From UBA8337 sp038143435 (lineage in GTDB: Bacteria > Pseudomonadota > Alphaproteobacteria > RS24), in assembly GCA_038143435.1 (NCBI GenBank), contig JAYQLX010000004.1, positions 394,107-458,106 on the forward strand: a stretch of 64,000 bases of DNA, read 5' to 3'. Numbering within the stretch: position 1 is the first letter of the stretch; each line of letters opens with the position of its first letter. This document shows, in pieces, positions 17,607-26,811 of this stretch. The notes beneath the pieces are model-generated. The model was given only the letters and a program-made list of their open reading frames with translations, was not told the origin of the DNA and searched no databases. Made by a program: the position numbers and the translations under genes.

Positions 17607-18518
17607 TTACGAAAACTTCCGTTCATCCCACCAGGGGTAAAACCCCGGCATGTCGGCGCTTGGCTTATCGGCAAAGTCGGGGTCGCGTTTTTCCAAAAAC
17701 GACACCACACCCTCTTTGGCATCTGATTGGCGCCCACGCCCGAAAATCGCTTTGCTGTCGACCTTATGCGCTTCCATCGGATGGTCGGCACCCATCATGC
17801 GCCACAGCATTTGCCGCGTCATGGATACGGAAACAGGTGAACTCATTTTGGTCATTTGCAAAGCCACTTCTTTGGCGCGTGTCATCAGTTCGGCTTGCGG
17901 CACAATCTCACTGACCAAGCCGCCGCGCAGCGCTTCTTCAGCGCCGAATACCTCGCCCGAATAACACCATTGCAAGGCTTGCGAAATACCGACAATGCGC
18001 GGCAAAAACCAGCTTGAGCAGGCTTCCGGCACAATACCGCGTCGCGCAAACACAAAACCGAAACGCGCATTATCAGAAGCAATGCGCACATCCATCGGCA
18101 ATTGCATGGTCACGCCGACACCCACGGCCGCGCCATTAATCGCGCCGATAACCGGCTTAATGCTGTCAAAAATACGCAAGGTCACCATGCCGCCGCCATC
18201 GCGAATATTTTCGCTCGACCAATTCACATCGCCTTCATCTGAAACGACCTGATTTTTCTTACCGCCATCGCTGCGCTCGGCATAATTGAAAGTCTTATCG
18301 CCTTGCGACAAATCGGCACCGGCGCAAAAGGCACGCTCGCCATCACCGGTCACGATAATGGCGCGCACCGCATCATCATTATCGGCTTTATCAAACGCAT
18401 CGATGATTTCATGCATCATGCGGGCGGTAAAGGCGTTCATCGCCTCAGGTCGACACAAGGTCAGCACCATAATGCCGTTTTCATCTATTTCGGTTTTGAT
18501 TTGCTCATAATCGCTCAT
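17607..18518 (-). CDS. Enoyl-CoA hydratase/isomerase (crotonase) family protein
   Basis: A 303-residue crotonase-fold enzyme acting on acyl-CoA substrates. Oxyanion-hole segments are ERAFCAGADLSQ near residue 61 and the later INGAAVGVGVTMQLPMD. The catalytic-region sequence FVFARRGIVPEACSSWFLPR has the Glu typical of hydratases. A glycine-rich insert (residues ~80-105) lengthens it relative to the ~260-residue standard. It is divergent from an acyl-CoA synthetase and near a MaoC dehydratase, so it is likely part of a fatty or carboxylic acid degradation set; the exact substrate is unknown. Confidence 0.9.
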   Translation of the reverse strand: MSDYEQIKTEIDENGIMVLTLCRPEAMNAFTARMMHEIIDAFDKADNDDAVRAIIVTGDGERAFCAGADLSQGDKTFNYAERSDGGKKNQVVSDEGDVNWSSENIRDGGGMVTLRIFDSIKPVIGAINGAAVGVGVTMQLPMDVRIASDNARFGFVFARRGIVPEACSSWFLPRIVGISQALQWCYSGEVFGAEEALRGGLVSEIVPQAELMTRAKEVALQMTKMSSPVSVSMTRQMLWRMMGADHPMEAHKVDSKAIFGRGRQSDAKEGVVSFLEKRDPDFADKPSADMPGFYPWWDERKFS

Positions 18519-18543
18519 TTGGCGTTCTCCCTAAAGCTCACTC

Positions 18544-18571
18544 TTGCCGAAAACTCCCATATCTCTATAGT
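18544..18571 (+). promoter_or_regulatory. Predicted promoter for the acyl-CoA synthetase operon
   Basis: TTGCCG at 18544-18549 and TATAGT at 18566-18571 are separated by 16 bases. The downstream gene starts at 18604 behind the ribosome site GGGAGG. The site lies in the 85-base divergent gap between the crotonase and acyl-CoA synthetase genes. Confidence 0.5.
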
Positions 18572-18603
18572 TCTTGGCAATAGGACATTTTGGGAGGTTA
18601 AAA

Positions 18604-20163
18604 ATGCATCCTTACATACACGCACAAAATATGCCGGATCAACCAGCCTATATTATGGCCTCTACGGATGAGGTGGTGACTTACAAACAGCTCAATGACC
18701 GTTCCAACCAAATAGCGCAATTGGCGCGCGCGCGCGGTCTGCAAATTGGCGACGGCATTGCCATTTTTATGGAAAACAATGCGCATTTTCTGGAAATTTG
18801 CTGGGCAGCCCAGCGCGCGGGCCTGTATTTCACCGCCGTATCGTCGCGCCTCACCGCCGGTGAGGTTGAATATATTGTCAAAGATTGCGGCGCAAAAATT
18901 CTTTTCACCTCCGATTATATGAAAGACGAAGCGGAAAAGCTGGTGCCCTTGCTGCCCGATATGGCCGGCATGTTTATGGTCGGCGAAGCATCTGACGGTT
19001 ATGAAGCATATTTGCCGGCCCGCGATGCCATGCCGGCGGAGCCGGTCGCAGATGAAACGCAAGGCATGGATATGCTTTATTCATCAGGCACGACGGGCCG
19101 TCCAAAGGGCATTCGTCGCCCGCTAACCGGTAATAATATTGAAGATGCCGATGCGCTGTTGGGACTTGTTACCTTGCTTTACGGTTTTGACGATAAAGCC
19201 ATTTATCTGTCACCCGCACCGCTCTATCACGCCGCCCCGCTGCGCTATAATATGGCCGCACAAGCGGTCGGCACGACCTGCATCATCATGGAAAATTTCG
19301 ACCCGGAAGAAGCTTTGGCGCTGATTGAAAAGCATAAATGCACCAAAAGCCAATGGGTGCCGACCATGTTTGTTCGCATGCTGAAACTGCCGGAAGACGT
19401 GCGCACCAAATATGATGTGTCATCCATGCAAACCGCCATTCATGCCGCGGCCCCCTGCCCGATACCGATTAAAGAGCAAATGATCGATTGGTGGGGGCCG
19501 GTGATTTATGAATATTACGCCGGTTCAGAAGGCAATGGCTTCACTCAGCTTAATTCCGAGGAATGGCTGGCGCATAAAGGCTCGGTCGGCACGGCGCTGA
19601 CCGGCGTTCTGCATATTTGCGATGAAGAAGGCAATGAATTGCCGGTCGGTGAATCGGGCACGATTTTCTTCGAGCAGCCCGATGTCGATGCCCCGACATT
19701 TGAATATTATAATGATGAAAAGAAAACGGCTGAAAGCCGTCACCCGTCGCAGAAAAACTGGTCGACTTTGGGTGATGTCGGCAGGTTGGATGAAGAGGGT
19801 TATCTCTATCTGACCGACCGAAAAGCTTTCATGATTATTTCCGGCGGGGTCAATATTTACCCGCAGGAAACCGAAAACCTGCTCATCACCCATCCGAAAG
19901 TCGCTGATGTCGCCGTTATCGGTGTGCCGAATGAAGATTTCGGCGAAGAGGTTAAAGCCGTGGTGCAACCGGCAAAGTGGGAAGATTCGGGGCCTGAATT
20001 GGAGGCCGAACTGATTGCTTTTTGCAAAGACAATCTGTCCGCCATCAAATGCCCGCGCTCGGTTGATTTCGACAAGGAATTGCCGCGTCACCCGACCGGC
20101 AAATTATACAAACGCCTTGTGCGCGACCGTTATTGGGGTAATAAAGACTCCAAGATTGTCTGA
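18604..20163 (+). CDS. Acyl-CoA synthetase (AMP-binding, FadD type)
   Basis: A 519-residue adenylate-forming ligase activating a carboxylic or fatty acid as its CoA thioester. The AMP-binding P-loop reads LYSSGTTGRPKGIRRP, followed by the A5-type YEYYAGSEGNGFT and the hinge and ATP motif LYLTDRKAFMIISGGVNIYP. The C-terminal catalytic Lys is in HPTGKLYKR. The start at ATG 18604 (MHPYIHAQNMPDQ) follows GGGAGG; ten upstream in-frame codons are not used. The MaoC gene follows after 29 bases. Chain-length preference cannot be read. Confidence 0.92.
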   Translation: MHPYIHAQNMPDQPAYIMASTDEVVTYKQLNDRSNQIAQLARARGLQIGDGIAIFMENNAHFLEICWAAQRAGLYFTAVSSRLTAGEVEYIVKDCGAKILFTSDYMKDEAEKLVPLLPDMAGMFMVGEASDGYEAYLPARDAMPAEPVADETQGMDMLYSSGTTGRPKGIRRPLTGNNIEDADALLGLVTLLYGFDDKAIYLSPAPLYHAAPLRYNMAAQAVGTTCIIMENFDPEEALALIEKHKCTKSQWVPTMFVRMLKLPEDVRTKYDVSSMQTAIHAAAPCPIPIKEQMIDWWGPVIYEYYAGSEGNGFTQLNSEEWLAHKGSVGTALTGVLHICDEEGNELPVGESGTIFFEQPDVDAPTFEYYNDEKKTAESRHPSQKNWSTLGDVGRLDEEGYLYLTDRKAFMIISGGVNIYPQETENLLITHPKVADVAVIGVPNEDFGEEVKAVVQPAKWEDSGPELEAELIAFCKDNLSAIKCPRSVDFDKELPRHPTGKLYKRLVRDRYWGNKDSKIV

Positions 20164-20192
20164 ACAATCAACGCAAATTGAAGGAGATAACA

Positions 20193-20644
20193 ATGCGCAT
20201 TTTTGAAAATCTTGACGAATATGCCGGTGCTGTCGGCGAAGAATTGGGCGTCAGCGATTGGTATGAAGTCGACCAAAAGCGGGTCAATATGTTTGCCGAT
20301 GCGACCGGCGACCATCAGTGGATTCACCTCGATGCCGAGCGCACGCAAAAGAATTGGGCATGGGCACGATTGCTCACGGTTTTTTGACCCTGTCTTTGCT
20401 GCCGGTTCTGATGGGCCAGATTTCCGGTGTGAAAAGCGTCACGCGCGGCATTAATTATGGCTCCAACAAAACCCGCTTCACCGGCATGGTTCCGGTCGGT
20501 GCCAAAGTGCGCGCCCGCTCAACCCTGAAAGCGGTTGAAGAAAAAGCCGGTGGCAAGCTATTTACCGCCGAAGTGGTGATGGAAATGGAAGGCTCTGAGC
20601 AACCGGTCATGGTTTCGGAAAACCTGACCTTATTGTTCGAATAG
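20193..20644 (+). CDS. MaoC-like (R)-enoyl-CoA hydratase, frame broken near 20355
   Basis: A hot-dog-fold hydratase of the NodN/MaoC type acting on enoyl-CoA. The start at ATG 20193 (MRIFENLDEYAGAVGEELG) follows GAAGGAG. The catalytic segment FADATGDHQWIHLD lies in the first frame, which then runs into a stop at 20387. The rest, KELGMGTIAHGFLTLSLLP onward, is in another frame and ends at 20644. One base is missing at about 20351-20358; adding a G restores a 150-residue protein of normal length. It lies behind the acyl-CoA synthetase and is probably cotranscribed. Confidence 0.87.
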
Positions 20645-20651
20645 GTTTCTC

Positions 20652-21089
20652 ATGGGCCGGAAAAAAGACGATACGGTATGGCCGCTGCAGCGCAGCGAGG
20701 CCGAATGGCGCGAGCAGCTCAGCGATGAGCAGTTCTATGTCACGCGGCAAGCCGGCACGGAGCGCGCTTTTTCCGGCCCTTATTGGGACAGCAAAGCCGA
20801 CGGCACATATCATTGTGTGTGCTGCGATGCGCCGCTGTTCAAAAGCGGTACCAAATATGACAGCGGCACGGGCTGGCCCAGCTTTTGGGAGCCGGTGTCG
20901 GAAGACGCCGTGGCCGACCGGCCCGACAATACGTTGTTTATGAAGCGCACGGAGAGCGTTTGCGCCAATTGCGGCGCGCATTTGGGCCACGTGTTTCCCG
21001 ACGGCCCGCCGCCGACAGGCTTGCGCTATTGCATGAACGGCACGGCTTTGACCTTAAAAGACGCAAATGGCGAGACGGTCAGCGACTAA
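20652..21089 (+). CDS. msrB: Peptide-methionine (R)-S-oxide reductase MsrB
   Basis: MsrB repairs methionine-R-sulfoxide in proteins. The 145-residue protein has both zinc Cys pairs (CVCC and CANC), the substrate segment YDSGTGWPSFW and the catalytic Cys in LRYCMNG (family RYCxN). Length and order are those of a stand-alone MsrB. It begins 7 bases after the MaoC stop and its stop overlaps the next start as TAATG, so it is within an operon-like run with oligopeptidase B. Confidence 0.96.
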   Translation: MGRKKDDTVWPLQRSEAEWREQLSDEQFYVTRQAGTERAFSGPYWDSKADGTYHCVCCDAPLFKSGTKYDSGTGWPSFWEPVSEDAVADRPDNTLFMKRTESVCANCGAHLGHVFPDGPPPTGLRYCMNGTALTLKDANGETVSD

Positions 21090-23215
21090 TGTTGAAAGCT
21101 CCGTCCGGCGCGCCGCAAGCGGCCGAAAAACCGTTTAGCGACACATATCACAATATCACCCGCTCCGACCCCTATGCGTGGTTGCGCGATGACAATTGGC
21201 AAAAGGTGATGAAAGACCCCCAAGCGCTGGACGCTGACATTCGCGCCCATTTGGAGGCCGAAAACGCCTATACCGACAAGGTCATGGCCCCGACGCTAGA
21301 CTTGCAGAAGCAATTATTCGCTGAAATGCGTGGCCGCATTCAAGAAGATGAAAGCAGCGTGCCGATCAATAAAGGGGCGCTGTCTTTTGCCACGCGCTAT
21401 GTCAAAGGCGGCGAACACCCGTTGATTTGCTGCGGCGCGCGCAATGCGGAAGCGGAAACCATGCGCGTCATTGTCGACGGCAATAAGGAAGCTGAAGGCA
21501 CAGATTTCTTCAAAATCATCAATCATGCGGCCTGCCCACACGGTAAACTTTTGGCATGGGGATTCGACGATAAGGGTTCGGAATATTTCACCGTGCGCTT
21601 TCGCAGTCTTGAAAGCGTGCCAAATCGCGAAGGCGAATTAGGCGACACGCTGGTCGATACCGGCGGCAGCTTTGGCTGGTCGGCTTGCGGGCGATATCTC
21701 TTCTACGTCGCGATTGATGAAAACCACCGCCCGCATAAAATCATGCGTCACGCATTGGGCAGCGCTCAAAAGGATGATGTGTGCGTTTACGAAGAAGCCG
21801 ATAGCGGCTTTTTTATCGGCCTTTCCGAGACACGCTCGGGGCGCTATCTCATTATTTCCGCGCATGACCATGAAACGGCGGAAGCTTGGCTGATTGATGC
21901 GCATGCGCCCGAAACCGCACCGATCTGTGTCGCACCGCGCGAGACCGGCATTGAATATGAAATTGACGATGACGCGGCGCGCGACCGGCTGATTATCGTC
22001 ACCAATTGGGACACGGATGGCAAAGCCGATGACTTCCAAATCGTCTTCGCCCCCGTGCCAAGCGCAAGCGGTAACAAAAAAGACTGGCAAGTGCTGCGCC
22101 CGCATAAGGCCGGGCAATTAGTGCTAGACGCCCTGCCCTTTGCCGAGCATATGGCCGTGCTGTTGCGCGAAAACGCTTTGCCGCGCATTGAGTTAATATC
22201 ACTGGTCGATGACAAAGTGACGGATATCGCCTTTGACGAGGAAGCCTATGATGTGAGCTTCGGTGCAATGGCAGAATATGACAGCGCGCAATTGCGCTTC
22301 ACCTATGCCTCCATGACCACGCCGACGCAGACTTTCGATTTCGATATGAATAGCGGCAAGCGGGTTTTGCGCAAAACACAAACCGTGCCGAGCGGGCATG
22401 AAGCGGGCGATTATATTACCCGCCGCATTACCGCCACCGGCCATGACGGGGCGCAAATCCCCGTTTCACTTCTTTATCACAAAGACACAAAGCTTGACGG
22501 CAGTGCGCCGGTTTTGCTCTATGGCTATGGCTCTTACGGCATCACCATTCCGGCCGCGTTTTCGGTCACCCGATTGAGCCTTGTTGATAGGGGCTTTATC
22601 TACGCCATCGCCCATATTCGCGGCGGGCGTGCCTGCGGTCATAATTGGTTCATGGACGGGCGCGGCGCCAAAAAGACCAATACGTTTCGCGATTTTGTCT
22701 CCGCTGCCGAGGCCTTGATTGCGGGCGGCTTTACCCGCGCCGGACAGATTTCCATTCATGGCGGCAGTGCCGGTGGCCTGCTGGTCGGCGCGACCGTCAA
22801 TCTCGCGCCCGATTTATTGTGCAGCGCCATTGCCGAAGTGCCCTTTGTCGATGTGCTGACCACCATGCTGGATGACACATTGCCGCTAACCCCGCCGGAA
22901 TGGCCCGAATGGGGCAATCCGATTGCCAGCCCCGAGGCTTATCAGCTGATTGCCGGTTACGCGCCTTATGAAAATATTGAGGCGAAAGCCTATCCGCATA
23001 TTTTGGCAACCGCCGGATTGACTGACCCGCGTGTGACTTATTGGGAACCGGCCAAATGGATTGCGCGACTGCGCGCCACGCGGCAAGATGACGGCCTGTC
23101 CTTATTGCGGACGGAAATGACCGCCGGACATGGCGGCAAGGCGGGGCGTTTCAACCAATTGCATGAAATTGCTTTTGTTTATGCTTTTGTCTTGCTGGCG
23201 CATGGGCAGGTTTAG
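21089..23215 (+). CDS. ptrB: Oligopeptidase B (protease II), S9A family
   Basis: A 708-residue serine oligopeptidase that cleaves short peptides after basic residues. The N-terminal beta-propeller is followed by the catalytic alpha/beta-hydrolase domain. The nucleophile is in HGGSAGGLLVGA, the acid in GLTDPRVTYWEP, and the His in GHGGKAGRF. The start at ATG 21089 shares its A with the msrB stop (TAATG); an upstream extension is a shadow of msrB. The region around HIRGGRACGHNWFMDGRG differs slightly from the usual HIRGGGEMGRxWYxDG form. Likely cytoplasmic, as no signal peptide is seen. Confidence 0.93.
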   Translation: MLKAPSGAPQAAEKPFSDTYHNITRSDPYAWLRDDNWQKVMKDPQALDADIRAHLEAENAYTDKVMAPTLDLQKQLFAEMRGRIQEDESSVPINKGALSFATRYVKGGEHPLICCGARNAEAETMRVIVDGNKEAEGTDFFKIINHAACPHGKLLAWGFDDKGSEYFTVRFRSLESVPNREGELGDTLVDTGGSFGWSACGRYLFYVAIDENHRPHKIMRHALGSAQKDDVCVYEEADSGFFIGLSETRSGRYLIISAHDHETAEAWLIDAHAPETAPICVAPRETGIEYEIDDDAARDRLIIVTNWDTDGKADDFQIVFAPVPSASGNKKDWQVLRPHKAGQLVLDALPFAEHMAVLLRENALPRIELISLVDDKVTDIAFDEEAYDVSFGAMAEYDSAQLRFTYASMTTPTQTFDFDMNSGKRVLRKTQTVPSGHEAGDYITRRITATGHDGAQIPVSLLYHKDTKLDGSAPVLLYGYGSYGITIPAAFSVTRLSLVDRGFIYAIAHIRGGRACGHNWFMDGRGAKKTNTFRDFVSAAEALIAGGFTRAGQISIHGGSAGGLLVGATVNLAPDLLCSAIAEVPFVDVLTTMLDDTLPLTPPEWPEWGNPIASPEAYQLIAGYAPYENIEAKAYPHILATAGLTDPRVTYWEPAKWIARLRATRQDDGLSLLRTEMTAGHGGKAGRFNQLHEIAFVYAFVLLAHGQV

Positions 23216-23229
23216 GGAGGAAAATAATA

Positions 23230-24465
23230 ATGACCGATTATGTGTTTGAAGATTGCGAGAAGCTGGGCTTTAACAGGACCCGCCTTGAGGCCGTGCCGGC
23301 CTATTTCAACTCTTATTTGGAGCGTGAGAAATTTGCCGGTATTTCCATATCGGTGGCGCGCGAGGGCAAAATCGCGCTGTTGAGCCATCAAGGCAACAGC
23401 GCTTTTGAAGGCGGCTTTGCCCTTGATGACAGCGCAATTTTCCGCATTTATTCCATGACCAAGCCGATTACTTCGGTGGCGATTATGCAGCTTTATGAAA
23501 AATCCATCATCAAGCTGACCGACCCGATTACCAAATTCATTCCGGCCTTTAAAAATGTCAAAGTTTTCGACAAAGGCACGCCGAAAGACTACACGGTGCG
23601 CGAGCCGGAGCGGATGATTAACATTCACGACCTGCTGACCCATCAGGCCGGTCTGACCTATGATTTCCTGCTCGAGCATCCGGTCGATGCGCTTTACCGC
23701 AATGAAAAGATCAATGGCGCGCGTTCGGAAAAATTAAACACGGCAGAATTATGCGCCAAGCTGGCCGAGATGCCGCTTTTGTTTTCACCCGGCACGGCTT
23801 GGAATTATTCCGTCGCCACAGATGTGTTGGGACATATTGTCGAACTGGCTTCGGGCAAAACGCTCGACGCTTATTTCAAAGACCATATTCTAGACCCGCT
23901 CGGCATGGTCGATACGTTTTTCCATATTCCCGACGATAAGCGCGACAGGCTGATGCATAATTACAGCTATGACCCACTCAAGCGCGAGACCAAGCTGGCC
24001 GACAGCCCTGAACGGACGATTTACCGCCCGGGCCGCGCCTTTTTATCGGGCGGCGGCGGTCTGCTATCGACGATGGAAGATTATTTCAAATTTGCCGATA
24101 TGCTGCGCCGCAAAGGCACAGGAGCCAATGGCGCCTATATACTTAACCGCACGACCATTGATAAAATGACGCGCAATCAATTGCCGCATAACCGCACTTT
24201 GGAAGAGCACGGCTTCGGCCAATTCACCGAAGTGGCTTATCCTGGCACCGGCTTCGGCTTGGGGCTTTCGGTGGTGATGGATAGCGGTGTCACCGTTTCC
24301 ACCACATCGGACGGCAATACGTCATGGGGCGGTTTGGCCAGCACGATTTTCTGGAATGATCCGGTTGAGGATATGACGGTCATTATGATGACGCAGCTTA
24401 TGCCTGCCGCCACCTATCCGCTGCGCCCTCAGCTTTCTCAGCTGGTTTATGCAGCGCTTACATAA
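23230..24465 (+). CDS. Serine hydrolase, beta-lactamase class C/esterase family
   Basis: A 411-residue penicillin-binding-protein-like hydrolase. The SxxK nucleophile motif is in RIYSMTKPITSVAI (about residue 76), the second motif YxN appears as WNYSVATDV, and a C-terminal GG-type motif appears in SWGGLASTIFW. No signal peptide is seen, which favours a cytoplasmic esterase role (EstB-like) over a periplasmic beta-lactamase. The start follows AGGGAGGAAAATAAT. It lies 14 bases after oligopeptidase B. The natural substrate is unknown. Confidence 0.88.
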   Translation: MTDYVFEDCEKLGFNRTRLEAVPAYFNSYLEREKFAGISISVAREGKIALLSHQGNSAFEGGFALDDSAIFRIYSMTKPITSVAIMQLYEKSIIKLTDPITKFIPAFKNVKVFDKGTPKDYTVREPERMINIHDLLTHQAGLTYDFLLEHPVDALYRNEKINGARSEKLNTAELCAKLAEMPLLFSPGTAWNYSVATDVLGHIVELASGKTLDAYFKDHILDPLGMVDTFFHIPDDKRDRLMHNYSYDPLKRETKLADSPERTIYRPGRAFLSGGGGLLSTMEDYFKFADMLRRKGTGANGAYILNRTTIDKMTRNQLPHNRTLEEHGFGQFTEVAYPGTGFGLGLSVVMDSGVTVSTTSDGNTSWGGLASTIFWNDPVEDMTVIMMTQLMPAATYPLRPQLSQLVYAALT

Positions 24466-24490
24466 AACCTATTAAGTCCATTTTGTCGCC

Positions 24491-24518
24491 TTGCTTTCGC
24501 GCACAAAAAGGCTAATTT
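24491..24518 (+). promoter_or_regulatory. Predicted promoter before the nitronate monooxygenase gene
   Basis: TTGCTT at 24491-24496 and TAATTT at 24513-24518 are spaced by 16 bases, 25 bases before the ATG at 24543 and ahead of its TGGAGG ribosome site. Confidence 0.4.
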
Positions 24519-24542
24519 TCCTTGCAGATTTGGAGGTTCATT

Positions 24543-25514
24543 ATGGCTTTACCTGAAGTATTACAGAATAATTTACGTATCCCCGTTGTCGGCTCACCCT
24601 TATTTTTGGTCTCAGGGCCGGAATTGGTGATTGCTCAGTGCAAGGCCGGCATTGTCGGTTCTTTTCCCGCTTTGAATGCGCGCCCGTCGGAGGTTCTCGA
24701 CGAATGGCTGACGCGCATCAATACCGAGCTCGAGGAATATAAAGCGGCCAATCCCGATAAATATGTCGCCCCCTATGCCGTCAATCAGATTTGCCACGCC
24801 TCAAATGACCGCTTGCAGACCGATATGGAAATTTGCGTGAAGCACAAAGTGCCGATCATCATCACCTCGCTGCGCCCGCCGGAATTCATCGTTGAAGCGG
24901 CGCACAGCTATGGCGGTGTGGTGTTTCATGATGTGATTAACGTCAAACATGCCAAAAAAGCCGCCGAACAAGGCGTTGACGGCTTGATTTTGGTATGCGC
25001 CGGGGCCGGCGGTCATGCCGGTGCCTTGTCACCTTTCGCGCTGGTGCGCGAGGTCAAGCAATGGTTTGACGGCACGATTTTATTGTCCGGCGCGATGGGG
25101 GACGGCTTTTGCGTTGCCTCGGCGCTGGCTATGGGCGCAGACCTTGCCTATATCGGTTCACGCTTTATCGCTACGGAAGAGGCCAATGCCGATCAGGGTT
25201 ATAAAGACATGCTGGTGGAAAGCGCGGCGGACGATATTGTCTATTCATCGCTGTTTACCGGCGTTGAGGGCAATTATCTCAAGCCCTCCATTGCCAAAGC
25301 CGGGCTCGACCCCGACAATCTTCCCGATGCCGATAAGTCGAAAATGAATTTCGGTTCCGGGGGCAATATGAAAACCAAAGCATGGAAGGATATTTGGGGT
25401 TCAGGCCAGGGCATTGGCGGCATTCAAAAAGTGCAGACCATTGAGGAAGTCGTTGCTGAAATGGAACGCGATTATCGCGAAGCCATTGACAGTCTGGTGC
25501 AACGCGCAAGCTAA
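24543..25514 (+). CDS. Nitronate monooxygenase (2-nitropropane dioxygenase family)
   Basis: A 323-residue FMN-dependent TIM-barrel enzyme that oxidises alkyl nitronates. Family marks are NLRIPVVGSPLFLVSGPELV at the N-terminus, the flavin-binding VDGLILVCAGAGGHAG with the catalytic-type His, and ALAMGADLAYIGSRFIATEE. The start at ATG 24543 follows TGGAGG. Some family members are instead enoyl reductases or have unknown substrates, so the exact activity is inferred. Its stop overlaps the next start as TAATG. Confidence 0.88.
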   Translation: MALPEVLQNNLRIPVVGSPLFLVSGPELVIAQCKAGIVGSFPALNARPSEVLDEWLTRINTELEEYKAANPDKYVAPYAVNQICHASNDRLQTDMEICVKHKVPIIITSLRPPEFIVEAAHSYGGVVFHDVINVKHAKKAAEQGVDGLILVCAGAGGHAGALSPFALVREVKQWFDGTILLSGAMGDGFCVASALAMGADLAYIGSRFIATEEANADQGYKDMLVESAADDIVYSSLFTGVEGNYLKPSIAKAGLDPDNLPDADKSKMNFGSGGNMKTKAWKDIWGSGQGIGGIQKVQTIEEVVAEMERDYREAIDSLVQRAS

Positions 25515-26119
25515 TGCTTGATTCCACCATGCGCCGCCTCATCGACCCGCCGCTCAATGCGGCGGCGGCGGCCATCGGCACTAAAATTTCCGCCAATCAA
25601 ATAACGATTGGCGGTTTTTTATTGGGGTTAGTCTGTTGCTATGCAGTGGCACAGGGCATGTTCGCCGCCGCGCTGATTTTCCTCTTGCTAAATCGGCTGG
25701 CCGACGGGCTGGATGGAGCGGTGGCGCGCCAAACCGCGCCGAGCGCATTGGGCGCTTATATTGATATTGTCTCCGACTTTCTGCTCTGGGCGCTGCTGCC
25801 GCTGGCGTTTTTGTTTTACGATACAAAAAATGCTTTTGCGGCCGCCATTTTGTTGTCGAGCTTTGCCATGTCAATGACGGGGTTTCTCGCCTTCGCCATT
25901 CAGGCCGAAAAGCTTGGGCTGACCAGCGAGGCGCAAGGCAAAAAAAGCATGTATTACCTCGCCGGTTTGGCCGAGGGCACGGAGACCATTGCCTTTTTCA
26001 CCTTCACCATGCTCTACCCCGCCGCCTTTGCCCCCGCCGCTTTATTGTTCGCAGCTTTTGTCTATCTTTCGGTCATGGGGCGGCTTATGGTTTCCGTCAG
26101 AACTTTGCTGGGGCGTTAA
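25514..26119 (+). CDS. CDP-alcohol phosphatidyltransferase family membrane protein
   Basis: A 201-residue integral membrane enzyme that joins a CDP-activated alcohol or diacylglycerol to an alcohol acceptor in lipid synthesis. The catalytic metal-binding motif is complete: DGLDGAVAR, then G and two Asp residues in GAYIDIVSD (DGx2AR-x8-Gx3Dx3D), near residues 65-88. Five to six membrane helices are visible. It overlaps the upstream gene as TAATG and the gamma-carbonic anhydrase follows immediately. Its specific alcohol is unknown; it is distinct from the phosphatidylcholine synthase at 55.1 kb. Confidence 0.88.
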   Translation: MLDSTMRRLIDPPLNAAAAAIGTKISANQITIGGFLLGLVCCYAVAQGMFAAALIFLLLNRLADGLDGAVARQTAPSALGAYIDIVSDFLLWALLPLAFLFYDTKNAFAAAILLSSFAMSMTGFLAFAIQAEKLGLTSEAQGKKSMYYLAGLAEGTETIAFFTFTMLYPAAFAPAALLFAAFVYLSVMGRLMVSVRTLLGR

Positions 26120-26668
26120 ATGGCATCACAACACGACAATATCAAAATCGACGAAACAGCCTGGGTGCATGATAGCGCGCTTTTGTTCGGCCATATTTCA
26201 TTGGGACCGGAGAGCTCGGTCTGGCCGTATGTCGTCATGCGCTCGGAAATGTTCCATATTGAAATCGGGGCGCGCACTAATATTCAAGATTTCGTGATGA
26301 TACATGTCGGCGGTGCGACCCCGACCCTTGTCGGAGATGATTGTTCCATCACCCATCATGCGACGCTGCATGGCTGCACCATTGGCGATAAGTGCCTGAT
26401 TGGCATTAATGCGACGATTATGGATGGCGCGACCATTGGCGATAATTGCATTGTCGCCGGTCATTCAATTGTCACTGAGGGCAGTGAGTTTCCCGATAAT
26501 TCGATCATCGCCGGCAGCCCGGCCAAGCTGGTAAAGACGCGCGATAGCGGAGCCGCCAATGCGATGAATGCCGCCTTTTATGTGCAGAATGCAAAAAACT
26601 ACGCGCATGGCAGTCACCGCTTCAACGAAGATGATTTGCGCGCCGGAGGATTTCTGCCGCAAGACTGA
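26120..26668 (+). CDS. Gamma-carbonic anhydrase family protein (hexapeptide repeat)
   Basis: A 182-residue left-handed beta-helix protein. Hexapeptide repeats run from residue 25 to 140. Zinc-ligand-type histidines appear in DFVMIHVGG and ITHHATLHGC, the spacing seen in gamma-class carbonic anhydrases and the PaaY/YrdA proteins. The C-terminal helix is present. It starts directly after the phosphatidyltransferase stop. Some members lack carbonic anhydrase activity, so the catalytic role is not certain. Confidence 0.88.
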   Translation: MASQHDNIKIDETAWVHDSALLFGHISLGPESSVWPYVVMRSEMFHIEIGARTNIQDFVMIHVGGATPTLVGDDCSITHHATLHGCTIGDKCLIGINATIMDGATIGDNCIVAGHSIVTEGSEFPDNSIIAGSPAKLVKTRDSGAANAMNAAFYVQNAKNYAHGSHRFNEDDLRAGGFLPQD

Positions 26669-26683
26669 TACAAAAGTAGAAAG

Positions 26684-26758
26684 TGGCTGGGGTGGCAGGA
26701 TTCGAACCTGCGCATGCCGATACCAAAAACCGGTGCCTTACCACTTGGCCACACCCCA
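26684..26758 (-). tRNA. tRNA-Gln (anticodon UUG)
   Basis: On the minus strand a full cloverleaf folds: acceptor TGGGGTG pairs with CACCCCA, D arm GCCAAGTGGTAAGGC, anticodon stem CCGGT/ATCGG with loop TTTTGGT (anticodon TTG), and T arm GCAGGTTCGAATCCTGC. Discriminator G and an encoded CCA end the gene. A TATATA at 26773-26778 upstream could be its -10 box. Confidence 0.97.
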
Positions 26759-26811
26759 ACTGAGCGCGAAAATATATAAAACAGGCGCGTCGGTCTAGCC
26801 CCTATTTGCCT

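Noticed and set aside
23230..24465. Class C beta-lactamase as a resistance gene
   Set aside because: No signal peptide is seen and the motifs are equally those of cytoplasmic esterases, so resistance is not supported.
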